The notes beneath the pieces are model-generated. The model had not been told where the DNA came from and made no database searches. It was given only the letters and a program-made list of their open reading frames with translations. A DNA stretch of 64,000 bases, from positions 1-64,000 of the forward strand of contig JANQFR010000049.1 in NCBI GenBank assembly GCA_028277745.1, written 5' to 3'. Positions 7,970 to 16,780 of the stretch are shown here, piece after piece; positions within the stretch are counted from its first letter, which is position 1; the number at the start of each line of letters is the position of its first letter. Source of the stretch: Phycisphaeraceae bacterium (GTDB lineage Bacteria; Planctomycetota; Phycisphaerae; Phycisphaerales; Phycisphaeraceae). The position numbers and the translations under genes were made by a program.

Positions 7970-8740
7970 ATGGCCAAATGGAATCAGACAATCAGCGTTT
8001 TAGTGATCGGCGGCGCCCTGGCGTTTGGCGGCGCGGCGATCGGCGAGACCGATGGGGACCGCCCCGATCAGACACGGGCCGAGCAAGGCGAACGGTCGGA
8101 CCGCGAGGCGCGCGGCGAGCGGGGCGAACGCCGTGAGGCCGGCGAACGGGGGGCGCGCGGTGAAAAGGGCGAAAAGAAAGCGCGCGGCAAAAAGGGGGAA
8201 AGAGGTGAACGCGGCGAACGCAGCAGGCGCGGCGACCGGGCCCGGCAGATGATGCAGCAGGCGTTCGAAGGCGTCGAACTCAGTGAGGAGCAGCGGGCCC
8301 AGCTCGAGGAGCTGCGCGAAACGGCCAGGACCCAGATGCAGGCCTGGCGCGAGGCGAATCAGGAACAGCTCAGCGCCCTGCGCGAAACCATGCGGGAAGC
8401 CCGCGAGTCCCGGGACAGCGACGCGATGGATGCCGCCCGTCAAGAGCTCCGCACCCTGATGCAGGAGTCGCCACGCGCCCAGAACCACATGGACGAAGTC
8501 AGGGGCGTCCTCACCGACGAACAGCGTGCGATCTTCGACGCCAACGTGGAACAGATACGAGCCCGGATGGAAGAGCGGCGTCAGGAGATGCAGGAACGCC
8601 GCGGCGAGGGTCGTGAAGGCCGCGAGGGTCGCGAAGGCCGTGAAGGCAGGGAGGGCCGCCGTGGCCGAGACGGCGACGAGCAGCCCGCGACCCGGCCGAA
8701 GCGCGACCGGGGCGAGCAGGATGATCAACTGGACCTGTAG
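7970..8740 (+). CDS. Secreted LTxxQ-like protein flanked by Gly-X-Y charged repeats
   Basis: 256 residues with a signal peptide (about 1-25). From about 35 to 85 the sequence is a near-continuous series of Gly-X-Y triplets rich in Glu, Arg and Lys (GER, GEK, GKK). The centre is helical and resembles Spy/CpxP-type proteins: VELSEEQRAQLEELRE near 104 and VLTDEQRAIFDANV near 182. The C-terminus has a second block of GRE/GRR/GRD triplets. GGAG lies upstream of the ATG. Spy-like proteins bind unfolded proteins or metals in the envelope; that role here is only a family guess. A terminator-like hairpin follows. Confidence 0.75.
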   Translation: MAKWNQTISVLVIGGALAFGGAAIGETDGDRPDQTRAEQGERSDREARGERGERREAGERGARGEKGEKKARGKKGERGERGERSRRGDRARQMMQQAFEGVELSEEQRAQLEELRETARTQMQAWREANQEQLSALRETMREARESRDSDAMDAARQELRTLMQESPRAQNHMDEVRGVLTDEQRAIFDANVEQIRARMEERRQEMQERRGEGREGREGREGREGREGRRGRDGDEQPATRPKRDRGEQDDQLDL

Positions 8741-8771
8741 GCCCGCCCACGGATCAACACTCCACCAACAG

Positions 8772-8800
8772 AGCCCCGTACGGATGACGTGCGGGGTTCT
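8772..8800 (+). terminator. Probable intrinsic terminator after the LTxxQ-like gene
   Basis: An 11-bp stem (AGCCCCGTACG with CGTGCGGGGTT, two G-T pairs) closes on a GATGA loop at 8772-8798 and is followed by CTGTTATG. The stem is strong but the T tract is weak. A second hairpin-like palindrome, AGCCC...GGGCT with a GCATGC core, follows at 8815-8838. Confidence 0.55.
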
Positions 8801-8855
8801 GTTATGCGCGCCGGAGCCCCGCATGCGCATGCAGGGCTAAGCGGTGTTCTGCCGC

Positions 8856-9791
8856 TTACTGCACGAGCCCCTTGGTCAGGCGCATGAACGCGGTCTCGAG
8901 GTTGACCTTTTCTTCTTCGAGGCGGGTGAGCGAATAGCCGCCGGTGACCAGGGCGTGGGCGATGGCGCCGGGGCCGGTGGCGGCGGGGTCGAGCCCGACG
9001 CGGATGTGGCCGTCGACCAGCTCGGCGGTCTGCACGCCCGGGGTCTGCTTGAGGAGCTGGGTCGCGTGGGGCAGCCGGTCGCTCACGCCGATGTGATACA
9101 CGATCCCGGTGCGGGCCCGTTCGAGCATTTCCTGGGTCGTGCCGATGAACTTGAGTTCCCCCTGCTCCATGATGCCGACCTTGTTGCACAGGTCGGCCAG
9201 CTCCATGAGGATGTGGGAGCTGATGAGGATGGTCTTGCCCATGCGGTGAAGCTCTTTGAGCAGCTCGCGCATCTCGATGCGGGCGCGGGGGTCGAGTCCG
9301 GAGGCGGGCTCGTCGAGCAGCAGGACCTTGGGGTCGTGGAGCAGGACGCGGGCGACGGACAGCCGCTGCTGCATGCCGCGGGAGAGGGAGTTGACCTCGG
9401 CCTCGCGTTTGTAGGACAGGTCGGTCAGGTCGAGCACGTCGGCGATGACGCGCTGGCGGGCCTCGCCGTGGATGTTGTAACTGGCGGCGAAGAACGCGAG
9501 GTATTCCTCGACCACCATGTCCTCGTAGGACCCGAAGTAGTCGGGGACGTAGCCGATGATGGAGCGGACCTGCCGGGCGTTGACCGGGCCGACCGACAGG
9601 CCGTCGATCCGGGCCTCGCCCCAGGTGGGCTTGAGGAGGGTGGCGAGGATCTTGATGGTGGTCGTCTTACCCGCGCCGTTGGGGCCGATGAACCCGAAGG
9701 CGTCGCCCTCTTCGATCTCGAGGTTGAGGTTCGACAGCGCCATCAGCTCGCCGTAACGTTTGGTCAAATTGATCGTCTGAATCATCGCCAT
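8856..9791 (-). CDS. ABC transporter ATP-binding protein
   Basis: 311 residues from the ATG at 9791, which has AGGAA 7 bases upstream. All ABC motifs are present: Walker A GPNGAGKT at 36-43, signature LSRGMQQR at 136-143, Walker B VLLLDEP at 156-162, and the H-loop in ISSHIL. The ATPase domain fills about 1-235 and a C-terminal extension follows, as in CcmA/NatA/GldA-like exporters of the ABC-2 type. No ABC-2 permease is adjacent; the nearest upstream gene on the same strand encodes a large exported membrane protein, which may be a functional partner. Substrate unknown. Confidence 0.9.
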   Translation of the reverse strand: MAMIQTINLTKRYGELMALSNLNLEIEEGDAFGFIGPNGAGKTTTIKILATLLKPTWGEARIDGLSVGPVNARQVRSIIGYVPDYFGSYEDMVVEEYLAFFAASYNIHGEARQRVIADVLDLTDLSYKREAEVNSLSRGMQQRLSVARVLLHDPKVLLLDEPASGLDPRARIEMRELLKELHRMGKTILISSHILMELADLCNKVGIMEQGELKFIGTTQEMLERARTGIVYHIGVSDRLPHATQLLKQTPGVQTAELVDGHIRVGLDPAATGPGAIAHALVTGGYSLTRLEEEKVNLETAFMRLTKGLVQ

Positions 9792-9980
9792 GCGGCGGTT
9801 CCTGTAAGGCATGAACCACAGAGATCACAGAGGGCGCCGAGAAAACACAAGAGGTCTATGGCAGGTCAAGATCGGGCCGGGCGTGTTCTGTGCTGGATCG
9901 TGGTCCGCTGGTTTTATCCTCGGTGAACGGGGTGTCCTCGTTGGTTCATGGTGTCGGACAAAAACATTGCCGCTCTTACG

Positions 9981-12254
9981 CTAATCAAAATCATAGATCC
10001 AACGCAGGACGGTCCATCCCTCGGCCTGGACCGCGTCGCCGTCGGCGGTGAACGGGAGAGGCAGGGGCCCGGCTTCAAGGTGGCCCAGCACGATCAGGCG
10101 TCGGCCGGTGGTGAGGGCGGAGAGGTCGAACATCCGTCCCAGCGAACGATTGTAAACGGTCATGCCCAGGTAGCCGGTGTCGCGGAAATTCGGCGACGGG
10201 AGCATGTCGTAGAACGAGAGCATCTCGATCGCGCTCTTGACCTTGTCGCCGGCGGGCTGGCGGCCCTCGGGCAGGTCCTCGAAGTTGACACCCTTGAGGT
10301 TGCCGATCGCGGCGCCGAGGAAGCCCTCGCTCGACCAGTTGCGGTCCTTGGTGTAGATCCGCGGCCGCAGCACGAGGCGCATCGGCCAGGGCTTGTCGCC
10401 GACGTCGAGTTGGGTCTTGGGCTCCCAGTCCCCGTAGCGTTTGACGAAAGGCGTCTGCCCGTCGCCGGGGCAGTAGATCAGGACGACGTCGCGCAGCGGG
10501 CCGGGCAGGCCGTGGGCGATCACCCCCTCGGGGAAGCTGAGGTTGTTGATGCGCAGGTCGCCCTGGGGCAGGACCCACGGCTCGGGCAGGCCGGGCTGGG
10601 GGGCGTCGATCCGGCCGAGGAAGTCGACCTCGAACTGCTTGGCGGTCGAGCGGTAGGGCACGTCGGCGGAGCTGGGCGCCGCAGCGTTGACGGCGTAGGA
10701 CTGGGGGTCGAGGAAGGCCTTCTCGTCGAGGCCGGTGCGGAGCCCGGGGCTGGCGAGGGTGTTCTGGTTGTCGGGCCGCTGGGGGTCGATCTCGATGTCG
10801 GCGGCGCCGAACTTGGGCAGGTACAGGGACAGGAAGCTGCGGGCGTGAACCGTCCCGGACCTGGCGTCGGCGTCGAGGAGGGTGAAGTGGGCGACATTGG
10901 CGAGGCTGGGCTGCATGACGTAGGCGCCGCCCCAGGCGACAGCGGTGAAGACGCCGACGACCGCGACGAACGCGACCCAGCTGTAGCGGGCCTTGCCCTG
11001 AGCCTTGAGGGCCATGAAGCTGACCGGGCCGGCCAAGAGCCAGTACAGGCCGAACACGACGATCGCCGCGAGCAGGGCCGGGGCGGTGGTGTTGCGCATG
11101 TCGATGAGGCGGGGGACGAAGTTGGTCAGGCTGGACTGCGCGCGGTTCTTGGGGTGGGCCATGCGCTGGTTCTTGATCTCATCGGCCATGTAGCTGGCGT
11201 CGAACACCGGCGAGGTCCACCCGAACAGGCCGCCCCAGAACTCGCGGCTCTTGGGCAGCCCCATGCCGATGAGGCGGCGGTCGGCCAGGTCCACGCCGAC
11301 CTGGGTCACGCTGCCGAAGCCGTAGCGGCGGGAGACGATCACGGGATTGCCCTGGCGGTCGCGCTCGAGGATCGACACGTCGCTGCCGGGCGGCACGTCG
11401 AAGACCGTGTAGTTGATCGGCGCCCGCTCGCCCAGCGTGGTCGGGCCCATCACCATCGGCGGGTCGTCCTGGACGCTGCGCATCCGGTCGGACCCCACCG
11501 GCAGCAGGTCAGACAACGCCGAGGAGGTCCACACCTTCTTCACCGCGGGCACGGAGATGATCAGACGCCCGCCCCGCCGGACCCAGTCGCGGATCGCCTG
11601 CTGCATCTCGGGCGTGACCAGGGCGTCATTGGGGTCGCCGCCCTCGCTGGTCCAGATGATCGCGTGCATAAGGGATAACCCGTACCAACGATCGGGCAAG
11701 GCTTCGAGCGACATGCCTTGGAGCAAGCGCAGCTCCTCGTGCTGAAAATCGAACCGCTGCCCCTGGTCCCGGCGGATGTAAGGGTTGAGTCCGAGCCGGG
11801 CGCTGCTGCAAACCCCGATCGCGCCGACGCGGGCGGGCAGGAGCTTGTTCGCGTTGGGCAGGACATCGCGCAGCGCCAGCACCCGGCCGGAGTCGGCGTC
11901 GATCACCTGGAACCGCCACGGGTCGCCCGGGCGGTTGTACGTCCTCAGCGGGATCGGAGCGTACAGCCACACCGTCTCTTCCCGCAGCGGGTTGAGGGTC
12001 ACGCGCCGCTGCATCCGGACTTCGTCGCCGTCGACGTCCTGGAGCACCCACTGGCAGATCACCGCCCGGCTGGCCGCGCCCTGGTTCTGCAGCGTCAGCC
12101 GCGCCGGCGTCCACGTCCCCACCCGCACCACGCCGTCGATCCCCACGTCCGACGGCCCGATGCTCAGCAGCACCTGGTCCAGCTGCGCCCACGCCGACGG
12201 CGCCGCGCCCAGCAGCGCGATCGCCAATATCCACCAACGGCGTTGCCCCGTCAT
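9981..12254 (-). CDS. Large exported membrane protein of unknown function
   Basis: 757 residues that I cannot assign to a named family. A signal peptide ends near AWA at 23. Residues about 30-380 are extracytoplasmic and include a segment resembling a Rossmann-like or GATase-like fold (WVRRGGRLIISVPAVKKVW). Two transmembrane helices lie near 390-412 and 425-447, and the remaining 300 residues return to the outside. The two-domain, mid-protein-membrane layout recalls accessory proteins of gliding-type or ABC-2 export systems. It lies upstream of, and in the same direction as, the ABC ATPase gene, 189 bp away. Function is not known. Confidence 0.7.
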   Translation of the reverse strand: MTGQRRWWILAIALLGAAPSAWAQLDQVLLSIGPSDVGIDGVVRVGTWTPARLTLQNQGAASRAVICQWVLQDVDGDEVRMQRRVTLNPLREETVWLYAPIPLRTYNRPGDPWRFQVIDADSGRVLALRDVLPNANKLLPARVGAIGVCSSARLGLNPYIRRDQGQRFDFQHEELRLLQGMSLEALPDRWYGLSLMHAIIWTSEGGDPNDALVTPEMQQAIRDWVRRGGRLIISVPAVKKVWTSSALSDLLPVGSDRMRSVQDDPPMVMGPTTLGERAPINYTVFDVPPGSDVSILERDRQGNPVIVSRRYGFGSVTQVGVDLADRRLIGMGLPKSREFWGGLFGWTSPVFDASYMADEIKNQRMAHPKNRAQSSLTNFVPRLIDMRNTTAPALLAAIVVFGLYWLLAGPVSFMALKAQGKARYSWVAFVAVVGVFTAVAWGGAYVMQPSLANVAHFTLLDADARSGTVHARSFLSLYLPKFGAADIEIDPQRPDNQNTLASPGLRTGLDEKAFLDPQSYAVNAAAPSSADVPYRSTAKQFEVDFLGRIDAPQPGLPEPWVLPQGDLRINNLSFPEGVIAHGLPGPLRDVVLIYCPGDGQTPFVKRYGDWEPKTQLDVGDKPWPMRLVLRPRIYTKDRNWSSEGFLGAAIGNLKGVNFEDLPEGRQPAGDKVKSAIEMLSFYDMLPSPNFRDTGYLGMTVYNRSLGRMFDLSALTTGRRLIVLGHLEAGPLPLPFTADGDAVQAEGWTVLRWIYDFD

Positions 12255-12280
12255 CCATGCAGTTTAGCTCACCGGGCCCG

Positions 12281-12580
12281 ATGAGGAAACGCCGCCCGAT
12301 AACCTCACGCCCGATAGCCCCCGGCCCGGGCGGGGCCCGGCGGCCGGCCGATGATGCCGTCGTGGGCCCGTCCTTCCAATATCTTGCCCTCCTTCTGGTC
12401 GCGGCGCTGTTTTACGTGCTGATCAAGTGCGTGCTGACGACCCTCTCCGCCCGGGTCCATCTCGAGTTGCAGCGGCACAACGTCATCCGTAAGGCCAAAC
12501 AACGCCGCCTCGACTACCTCGCCCAGCTCGCCGAGCGCCGCGAGGAGACCGAGGATTCGGTGGTCGTCGAAGAGGCCTGA
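12281..12580 (+). CDS. Small single-pass membrane protein
   Basis: About 99 residues, unrecognised. One hydrophobic helix (YLALLLVAALFYVLIKCVL) is followed by a charged, probably helical tail rich in Arg, Lys and Glu. The start is uncertain: ATG at 12257 would be only 3 bp from the divergent gene's start, ATG at 12281 is used here, and GTG at 12362 would begin just before the helix and may be the true one. It precedes pyrC by 34 bp and may be cotranscribed with it. Confidence 0.5.
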   Translation: MRKRRPITSRPIAPGPGGARRPADDAVVGPSFQYLALLLVAALFYVLIKCVLTTLSARVHLELQRHNVIRKAKQRRLDYLAQLAERREETEDSVVVEEA

Positions 12581-12614
12581 CCCGGCGGCCCAACGCCTCT
12601 GATATCCTGTCGGC

Positions 12615-13967
12615 ATGTCACGCCTGACCCTCACCGGTGGACGGGTCATCGACCCGGCGAGCCAATTCGACCAGATCGCCGACGTGGTTCTCGAAAATGG
12701 GAAAATCGCCGCGGTCGGCCGCGCCTCCAAGCCGCAGGGCCCGAGCCTGGATGCGTCGGGCTGCATCGTCTGTCCCGGGCTGATCGACGTGCATGTCCAT
12801 TTCCGCGAACCGGGGCAGGAAGAGAAGGAGACGATCGCGATCGGCGCCGCCGCCGCGGTCAGCGGCGGGTTCACCAGCGTCTGCTGCATGCCCAACACCC
12901 AGCCGGCGCTGGACGACGACTCGCGGATCGAGTTTGTCTACCGCCAGGCCGCCGCCGCGGGCCTGTGCAACGTCTACCCGGTCGGCGCCGCGACCAAGGG
13001 CCGGGCCGGGCGGGAGCTGGCGGAGATCGCGCTGATGGCCGAATCCGGCGCGGTCGGCTTCACCGACGACGGCGTGGGGATCGCGTCGGCCGGGGTGATG
13101 AACAAGGCCCTGACCTACATCGCCATGACCGGCAAGGTCTTCATGCAGCACTGCGAGGACCCCGACCTGGGCGGCGGCGTGATGAACGCCGGACCGCTGG
13201 CGACCCGGCTGGGCCTGCAAGGCTGGCCGCGGGTCGCCGAGGAGCTGATGATCCAGCGGGACATCATGCTCTGCAAGCATCTGGGCTACGCCCCGCGCTA
13301 CCACGTCCAGCACATCACCACCGGCGGCGGGGTGGAGCTGGTCCGACGCGCCCGTCAGGACACGCCCAACATCACCGCCGAGGTCTCGCCCCACCACCTG
13401 CTGCTGACCGAAGACGGCTGCGCGACATACGACACCCACTACAAGATGAACCCCCCCCTGCGTTCGCGCCTCGACATCGAGGCCCTGCTCGCCGGCGTCA
13501 AGGACGGGGTCATCACCGTCCTGGCCACCGACCACGCCCCGCACACGCCGGAGGAGAAGGAGCTGGAGTTCGCCGCGGCGCCGTTCGGCATCATCGGCCT
13601 CGAATCCGCCCTGCCGCTCTATGTCAAGGCGCTGATCGAGTCCCAGACCATCGACTGGCCCCGGCTGATCGCGATGATGACGGTGAACGGCGCCGAGCTG
13701 TGCGGCCTGGAGAACAAGGGCACGCTCGCCGTCGGCGCCGACGCCGACGTCACCGTGATCGACCCCTCCGAAACCTGGACCATCGACGCCGACGCGTTCG
13801 CCAGCAAGGCCCGCAACTGCCCGTTCGACGGCTGGTCGGTCACCGGCCGGGCGGCGGCGACCCTCGTCCACGGCGACCTGAAGCTCTGCCGCGACCCGGG
13901 ACGCGTCCGCGGGATCGACCGTTTCCACGCGTCGCCGGACGACCTGATCGCCTCCCTGCCGGCCTGA
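12615..13967 (+). CDS. pyrC: Dihydroorotase, class I
   Basis: 450 residues. It carries the dihydroorotase metal-site motif HVHFREPG (H60 and H62), the segment PNTQPALDD, GAVGFTDDG, later metal ligands in MQHCED and HVQHITT, and the ATDHAPHT catalytic segment. It interconverts carbamoyl aspartate and dihydroorotate in pyrimidine synthesis in the cytoplasm. The length and the FTDDG segment place it with the class I enzymes of Aquifex and Bacillus. No other pyr gene is nearby. The next gene, an RNase Z-like hydrolase, begins 11 bp downstream. Confidence 0.93.
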   Translation: MSRLTLTGGRVIDPASQFDQIADVVLENGKIAAVGRASKPQGPSLDASGCIVCPGLIDVHVHFREPGQEEKETIAIGAAAAVSGGFTSVCCMPNTQPALDDDSRIEFVYRQAAAAGLCNVYPVGAATKGRAGRELAEIALMAESGAVGFTDDGVGIASAGVMNKALTYIAMTGKVFMQHCEDPDLGGGVMNAGPLATRLGLQGWPRVAEELMIQRDIMLCKHLGYAPRYHVQHITTGGGVELVRRARQDTPNITAEVSPHHLLLTEDGCATYDTHYKMNPPLRSRLDIEALLAGVKDGVITVLATDHAPHTPEEKELEFAAAPFGIIGLESALPLYVKALIESQTIDWPRLIAMMTVNGAELCGLENKGTLAVGADADVTVIDPSETWTIDADAFASKARNCPFDGWSVTGRAAATLVHGDLKLCRDPGRVRGIDRFHASPDDLIASLPA

Positions 13968-13978
13968 CCACACGCCTC

Positions 13979-14773
13979 ATGTTCACCGACCTCAACGATC
14001 CCGCCAACCAGCCGGTCCGACTCTCGCTGCCCGGACTCACCCTCGCGGGCGTCTCCATCGCGGGGCAGCGCACCATGGTTTACGCGCCCGACCACGACGT
14101 CTGCTTCGACATCGGCCTGTGCCCAGCGGCCGTGCTCAACTGCCCCACCGTCGCCATCTCCCACGGCCACCTCGACCACACCAACGCCCTGCTCTACTAC
14201 CTCTGGCAGCGCCACATGCAGCACATGACCCCGGGGTGCGTGGTCTGCCCTCACGAGATCGGCCCCGCCATCCGCCGCATGATGGACGCCTGCCTCGAGC
14301 TGGAAGACCGCCCGCTGCCCTACGTGCTCACCCCGCTCAAGCCCGACCAGTCGACCCCCCTCAACGAAACGCTGACCCTCCGGGCGTTCGCCACGCGCCA
14401 CACCGTGGCCTCGCTGGGATATCTCGTCGTCAACACCGCCGACCAGAAGCCCCTGCTGGCCTACACCGGCGACACGTCCTGGGGGCCGCACTTCCAGCGG
14501 CCGGACGTGCGCGACGCCCAGGTCCTGGTGACCGAATGCACGTTTTTCGAGTCCGCCCACCGCCGGGCCGCGCTCGCCAGCGGGCACCTGCACCTGACCG
14601 ACATCGTGTCGCTGCTGGACCTGGTCAACGCCCGGACGGTGGTGCTGACCCACCTCTCCCGGCGGCTGCCCATCGAGCGGGCCCGCCGGATGCTCAACCG
14701 GGTGATCCCGGCCCGTCACCGGGACCGGGTTCGGCTGCTGTCGCACCCGACGCCGGGCGAGGCCGAAACATGA
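13979..14773 (+). CDS. MBL-fold hydrolase, RNase Z-like
   Basis: 264 residues starting at ATG 13979, in a frame that stays open far upstream; the start is set by the end of pyrC. The metallo-beta-lactamase motif SHGHLDHTNAL supplies the first zinc ligands, YTGDTS the bridging aspartate, and VLTHLSRR a late histidine. The arrangement resembles RNase Z/ElaC, which trims tRNA 3' ends, but the family also includes phosphodiesterases, so I do not give a gene name. It probably shares a transcript with pyrC. Its 3' end overlaps the convergent pssA by 80 bp. Confidence 0.8.
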   Translation: MFTDLNDPANQPVRLSLPGLTLAGVSIAGQRTMVYAPDHDVCFDIGLCPAAVLNCPTVAISHGHLDHTNALLYYLWQRHMQHMTPGCVVCPHEIGPAIRRMMDACLELEDRPLPYVLTPLKPDQSTPLNETLTLRAFATRHTVASLGYLVVNTADQKPLLAYTGDTSWGPHFQRPDVRDAQVLVTECTFFESAHRRAALASGHLHLTDIVSLLDLVNARTVVLTHLSRRLPIERARRMLNRVIPARHRDRVRLLSHPTPGEAET

Positions 14774-15620
14774 CCGTCCGCCACGCCGCGCACACCGGCG
14801 CCGACAGCGCATAGACCGTGAAACCGGCCGCGAGCGACCACTGCGGCCGGACCACCAGCAGCAGGCCGCAGATGATCACCTTCCACAGCGTGCCGAACGC
14901 CGCCTGGCCGCGCACGTAACGGTTCATCACGTGGACGTAGCGGAACTGGCTGACCATCGCGACGGCCACCAGCAGGGTGACCGCGACCATCACCACCGCG
15001 GCGGCGTCGACCGACCAGTGCGGCTCGGGATGCCGGGCCAGGAAGTGCTGGTGCAGCAGCACGAGCGACGCCACCGTGCCCGCCGCCCCGGGCGTGGGCA
15101 GGCCCTTGAAGAACAGGTGGTCGTCGTCCTGATCGGCGGCCATCTCGATGTTGAACCGCGCCAGCCGCAGGGCGGCGCAGGCGACGTAGATCAACGCCAC
15201 CACCAGCGCGGCCCGGCCGAACAGGGTGTCGTGGGTGTCGGTCAGGAACGGCGTGCCGATGCCGGCGAGCTGGACCGCCACGAACGCCGGCGCCACGCCG
15301 AAGGTGACCATGTCGGACATCGAATCGAGCTGCTCGCCCAGTTCGCTGGAGCTGCGGGTCAGCCGGGCGATGCGGCCGTCCAGCCCGTCCAGGAGCATCC
15401 CGCCGAAGATGAAGATCGCCGCGAAGGTCAGCGGCGTCCAGCCGAAGGGCAGGCTCAGGTCGTCCGGCCGGGAGGCGGCGAAAATCGCGGCGAACCCGCA
15501 CAGGGCGTTGCCCAGCGTAAAAAGCGTCGGCAGCACCGACACCGTCATCCGGGCGACCCGCCGGCCGCGGGTGGGTCGGGGGGCGTCGGCCTGGGGGGGC
15601 GTGATCCGCGGCTCGATCAT
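14694..15620 (-). CDS. pssA: CDP-diacylglycerol-serine O-phosphatidyltransferase
   Basis: 308 residues, membrane-bound. The CDP-alcohol phosphatidyltransferase motif D-G-x2-A-R-x8-G-x3-D-x3-D is complete: D81, G82, A85, R86, G95, D99, D103. Several hydrophobic helices precede and follow it. The opening SVLPTLFTLGNALCGFAAI is typical of PssA, which makes phosphatidylserine, the precursor of phosphatidylethanolamine. The last 25 or so residues are Gly/Pro-rich low complexity encoded opposite the RNase Z-like gene. A phosphatidylglycerophosphate synthase is possible but fits less well. Confidence 0.85.
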   Translation of the reverse strand: MIEPRITPPQADAPRPTRGRRVARMTVSVLPTLFTLGNALCGFAAIFAASRPDDLSLPFGWTPLTFAAIFIFGGMLLDGLDGRIARLTRSSSELGEQLDSMSDMVTFGVAPAFVAVQLAGIGTPFLTDTHDTLFGRAALVVALIYVACAALRLARFNIEMAADQDDDHLFFKGLPTPGAAGTVASLVLLHQHFLARHPEPHWSVDAAAVVMVAVTLLVAVAMVSQFRYVHVMNRYVRGQAAFGTLWKVIICGLLLVVRPQWSLAAGFTVYALSAPVCAAWRTVMFRPRPASGATAAEPGPGDGPGSPG

Positions 15621-15677
15621 CTCCTGATTCTATCGGGTTTTGCCCGCCACTCGGGGGCGGGTATCCTTATTGGGTTG

Positions 15678-16130
15678 ATGCACACCGCCGACGCAAACGC
15701 CGATCATGACGGTCGCCACACGATCCGCCGCCACCGACTCGTGGCGGCCGCCCTTTTCGCGCCCTCGGCGGCCGTCCTCCTCATCGCCGCCTACCTCAGC
15801 CCCCAGCACGGCCTCAGCGAGACGTTCGGGTTCCCCGGATGCGGGTTCCTGGTCACCACCGGCCTGCCCTGCGCGACCTGCGGCATGACCACCGCGTTCA
15901 CCCTCGCCGCCGACGCCCGCTTCCTCGACGCCTTGCTCACCCAGCCCGCCGGCGCCGCCCTGGCGGTCCTGACCGCCATGCTCGCCCTCGTCTCCGGCTA
16001 CGCCCTGCTCGCCGGTATGTCCCTCGCCCCGCTTGGACGCGCCCTGTGGCGCCCCGCGCCGGTCATCGCCCTGATCGCGCTGATCCTCGGAAGCTGGGCC
16101 TACACCCTCACCATGACCCTGATCGCATGA
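15678..16130 (+). CDS. DUF2752 membrane protein
   Basis: 150 residues with three hydrophobic helices. The DUF2752 signature is present: GFPGCGF (C55), then LPCATCGMTTAF with C65 and C68, just before a helix. The conserved cysteines suggest a metal or redox role but the family function is not known. The ATG at 15678 follows a GGGT; its stop overlaps the next start in an ATGA arrangement, so translation of the following lipoprotein is coupled to it. Confidence 0.85.
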   Translation: MHTADANADHDGRHTIRRHRLVAAALFAPSAAVLLIAAYLSPQHGLSETFGFPGCGFLVTTGLPCATCGMTTAFTLAADARFLDALLTQPAGAALAVLTAMLALVSGYALLAGMSLAPLGRALWRPAPVIALIALILGSWAYTLTMTLIA

Positions 16131-16780
16131 AGCCCCACCACCTCTCCCACCTGTCCCTGATCGTCCTGCTGGCCGCCTTCGCCGCCGGCGGGGGGTGCAA
16201 CTACATGGCCTACATGGGCCAGGCCCTCCAGGGCGACGAGGAGGTCACCGAGGTCGAGGCCGACTACCGCGGGCTGGAGGGCAAGAGTATCGCGGTCATG
16301 GTCGCCGCCGATGAATACGTCCTGTTCACCCACCCCGACGCCCAGATCGGCGTGGCCCGAGCCGTCTCCGCCCGGCTGGCGGACAACATGCCGTCGGTCA
16401 TCGTCATGGACCCGGCCAAGGTCGTCCAGTTCCAGGCCGAGAACCCCTACTGGTACGCGATCCCCTACAGCGAGCTGATCCAGAAGATGGACGTCGATGC
16501 GATCGTGCTCATCGACCTGGTCGAGTACCAGACCCACGAACCCGGCAACAAGTACATCTGGCAGGGCATCATCACCGGCAACGTGGGGGTGATCCTCGCG
16601 GATGCCGAGAACCCCGACGATTTCGTGTACTACACCACGGTCCGCGCCCTGTTCCCCGAAGACCGCAAGGTCGGCGTGGTCGACGCCAACAACGCCACGA
16701 TCCAACTCGGCATGCACTCGATCTTCTCGCGCGACGCGGCCGGACTGTTCTACGACCACAGCATCGTCAGGCCCAATTGA
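16127..16780 (+). CDS. Putative lipoprotein, first of a coupled pair
   Basis: 217 residues. The N-terminus is a lipoprotein signal peptide: a basic start, a hydrophobic run, and the lipobox-like AGGGC with C24. The mature part has alternating alpha/beta segments (GKSIAVMVAADEYVL, VDAIVLIDLVEYQTH, NVGVILADAEN) that recall CsgG/LpoB-type periplasmic lipoproteins, but I cannot confirm the family. It overlaps the DUF2752 gene by 4 bp and the next lipoprotein by 1 bp. The three genes are one translational unit, so a shared envelope job is likely. Confidence 0.75.
   Translation: MKPHHLSHLSLIVLLAAFAAGGGCNYMAYMGQALQGDEEVTEVEADYRGLEGKSIAVMVAADEYVLFTHPDAQIGVARAVSARLADNMPSVIVMDPAKVVQFQAENPYWYAIPYSELIQKMDVDAIVLIDLVEYQTHEPGNKYIWQGIITGNVGVILADAENPDDFVYYTTVRALFPEDRKVGVVDANNATIQLGMHSIFSRDAAGLFYDHSIVRPN

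Noticed and set aside
9948-11678. 576-residue plus-strand frame opposite the exported membrane protein
   Set aside because: Shadow of the minus-strand gene, with no family features.
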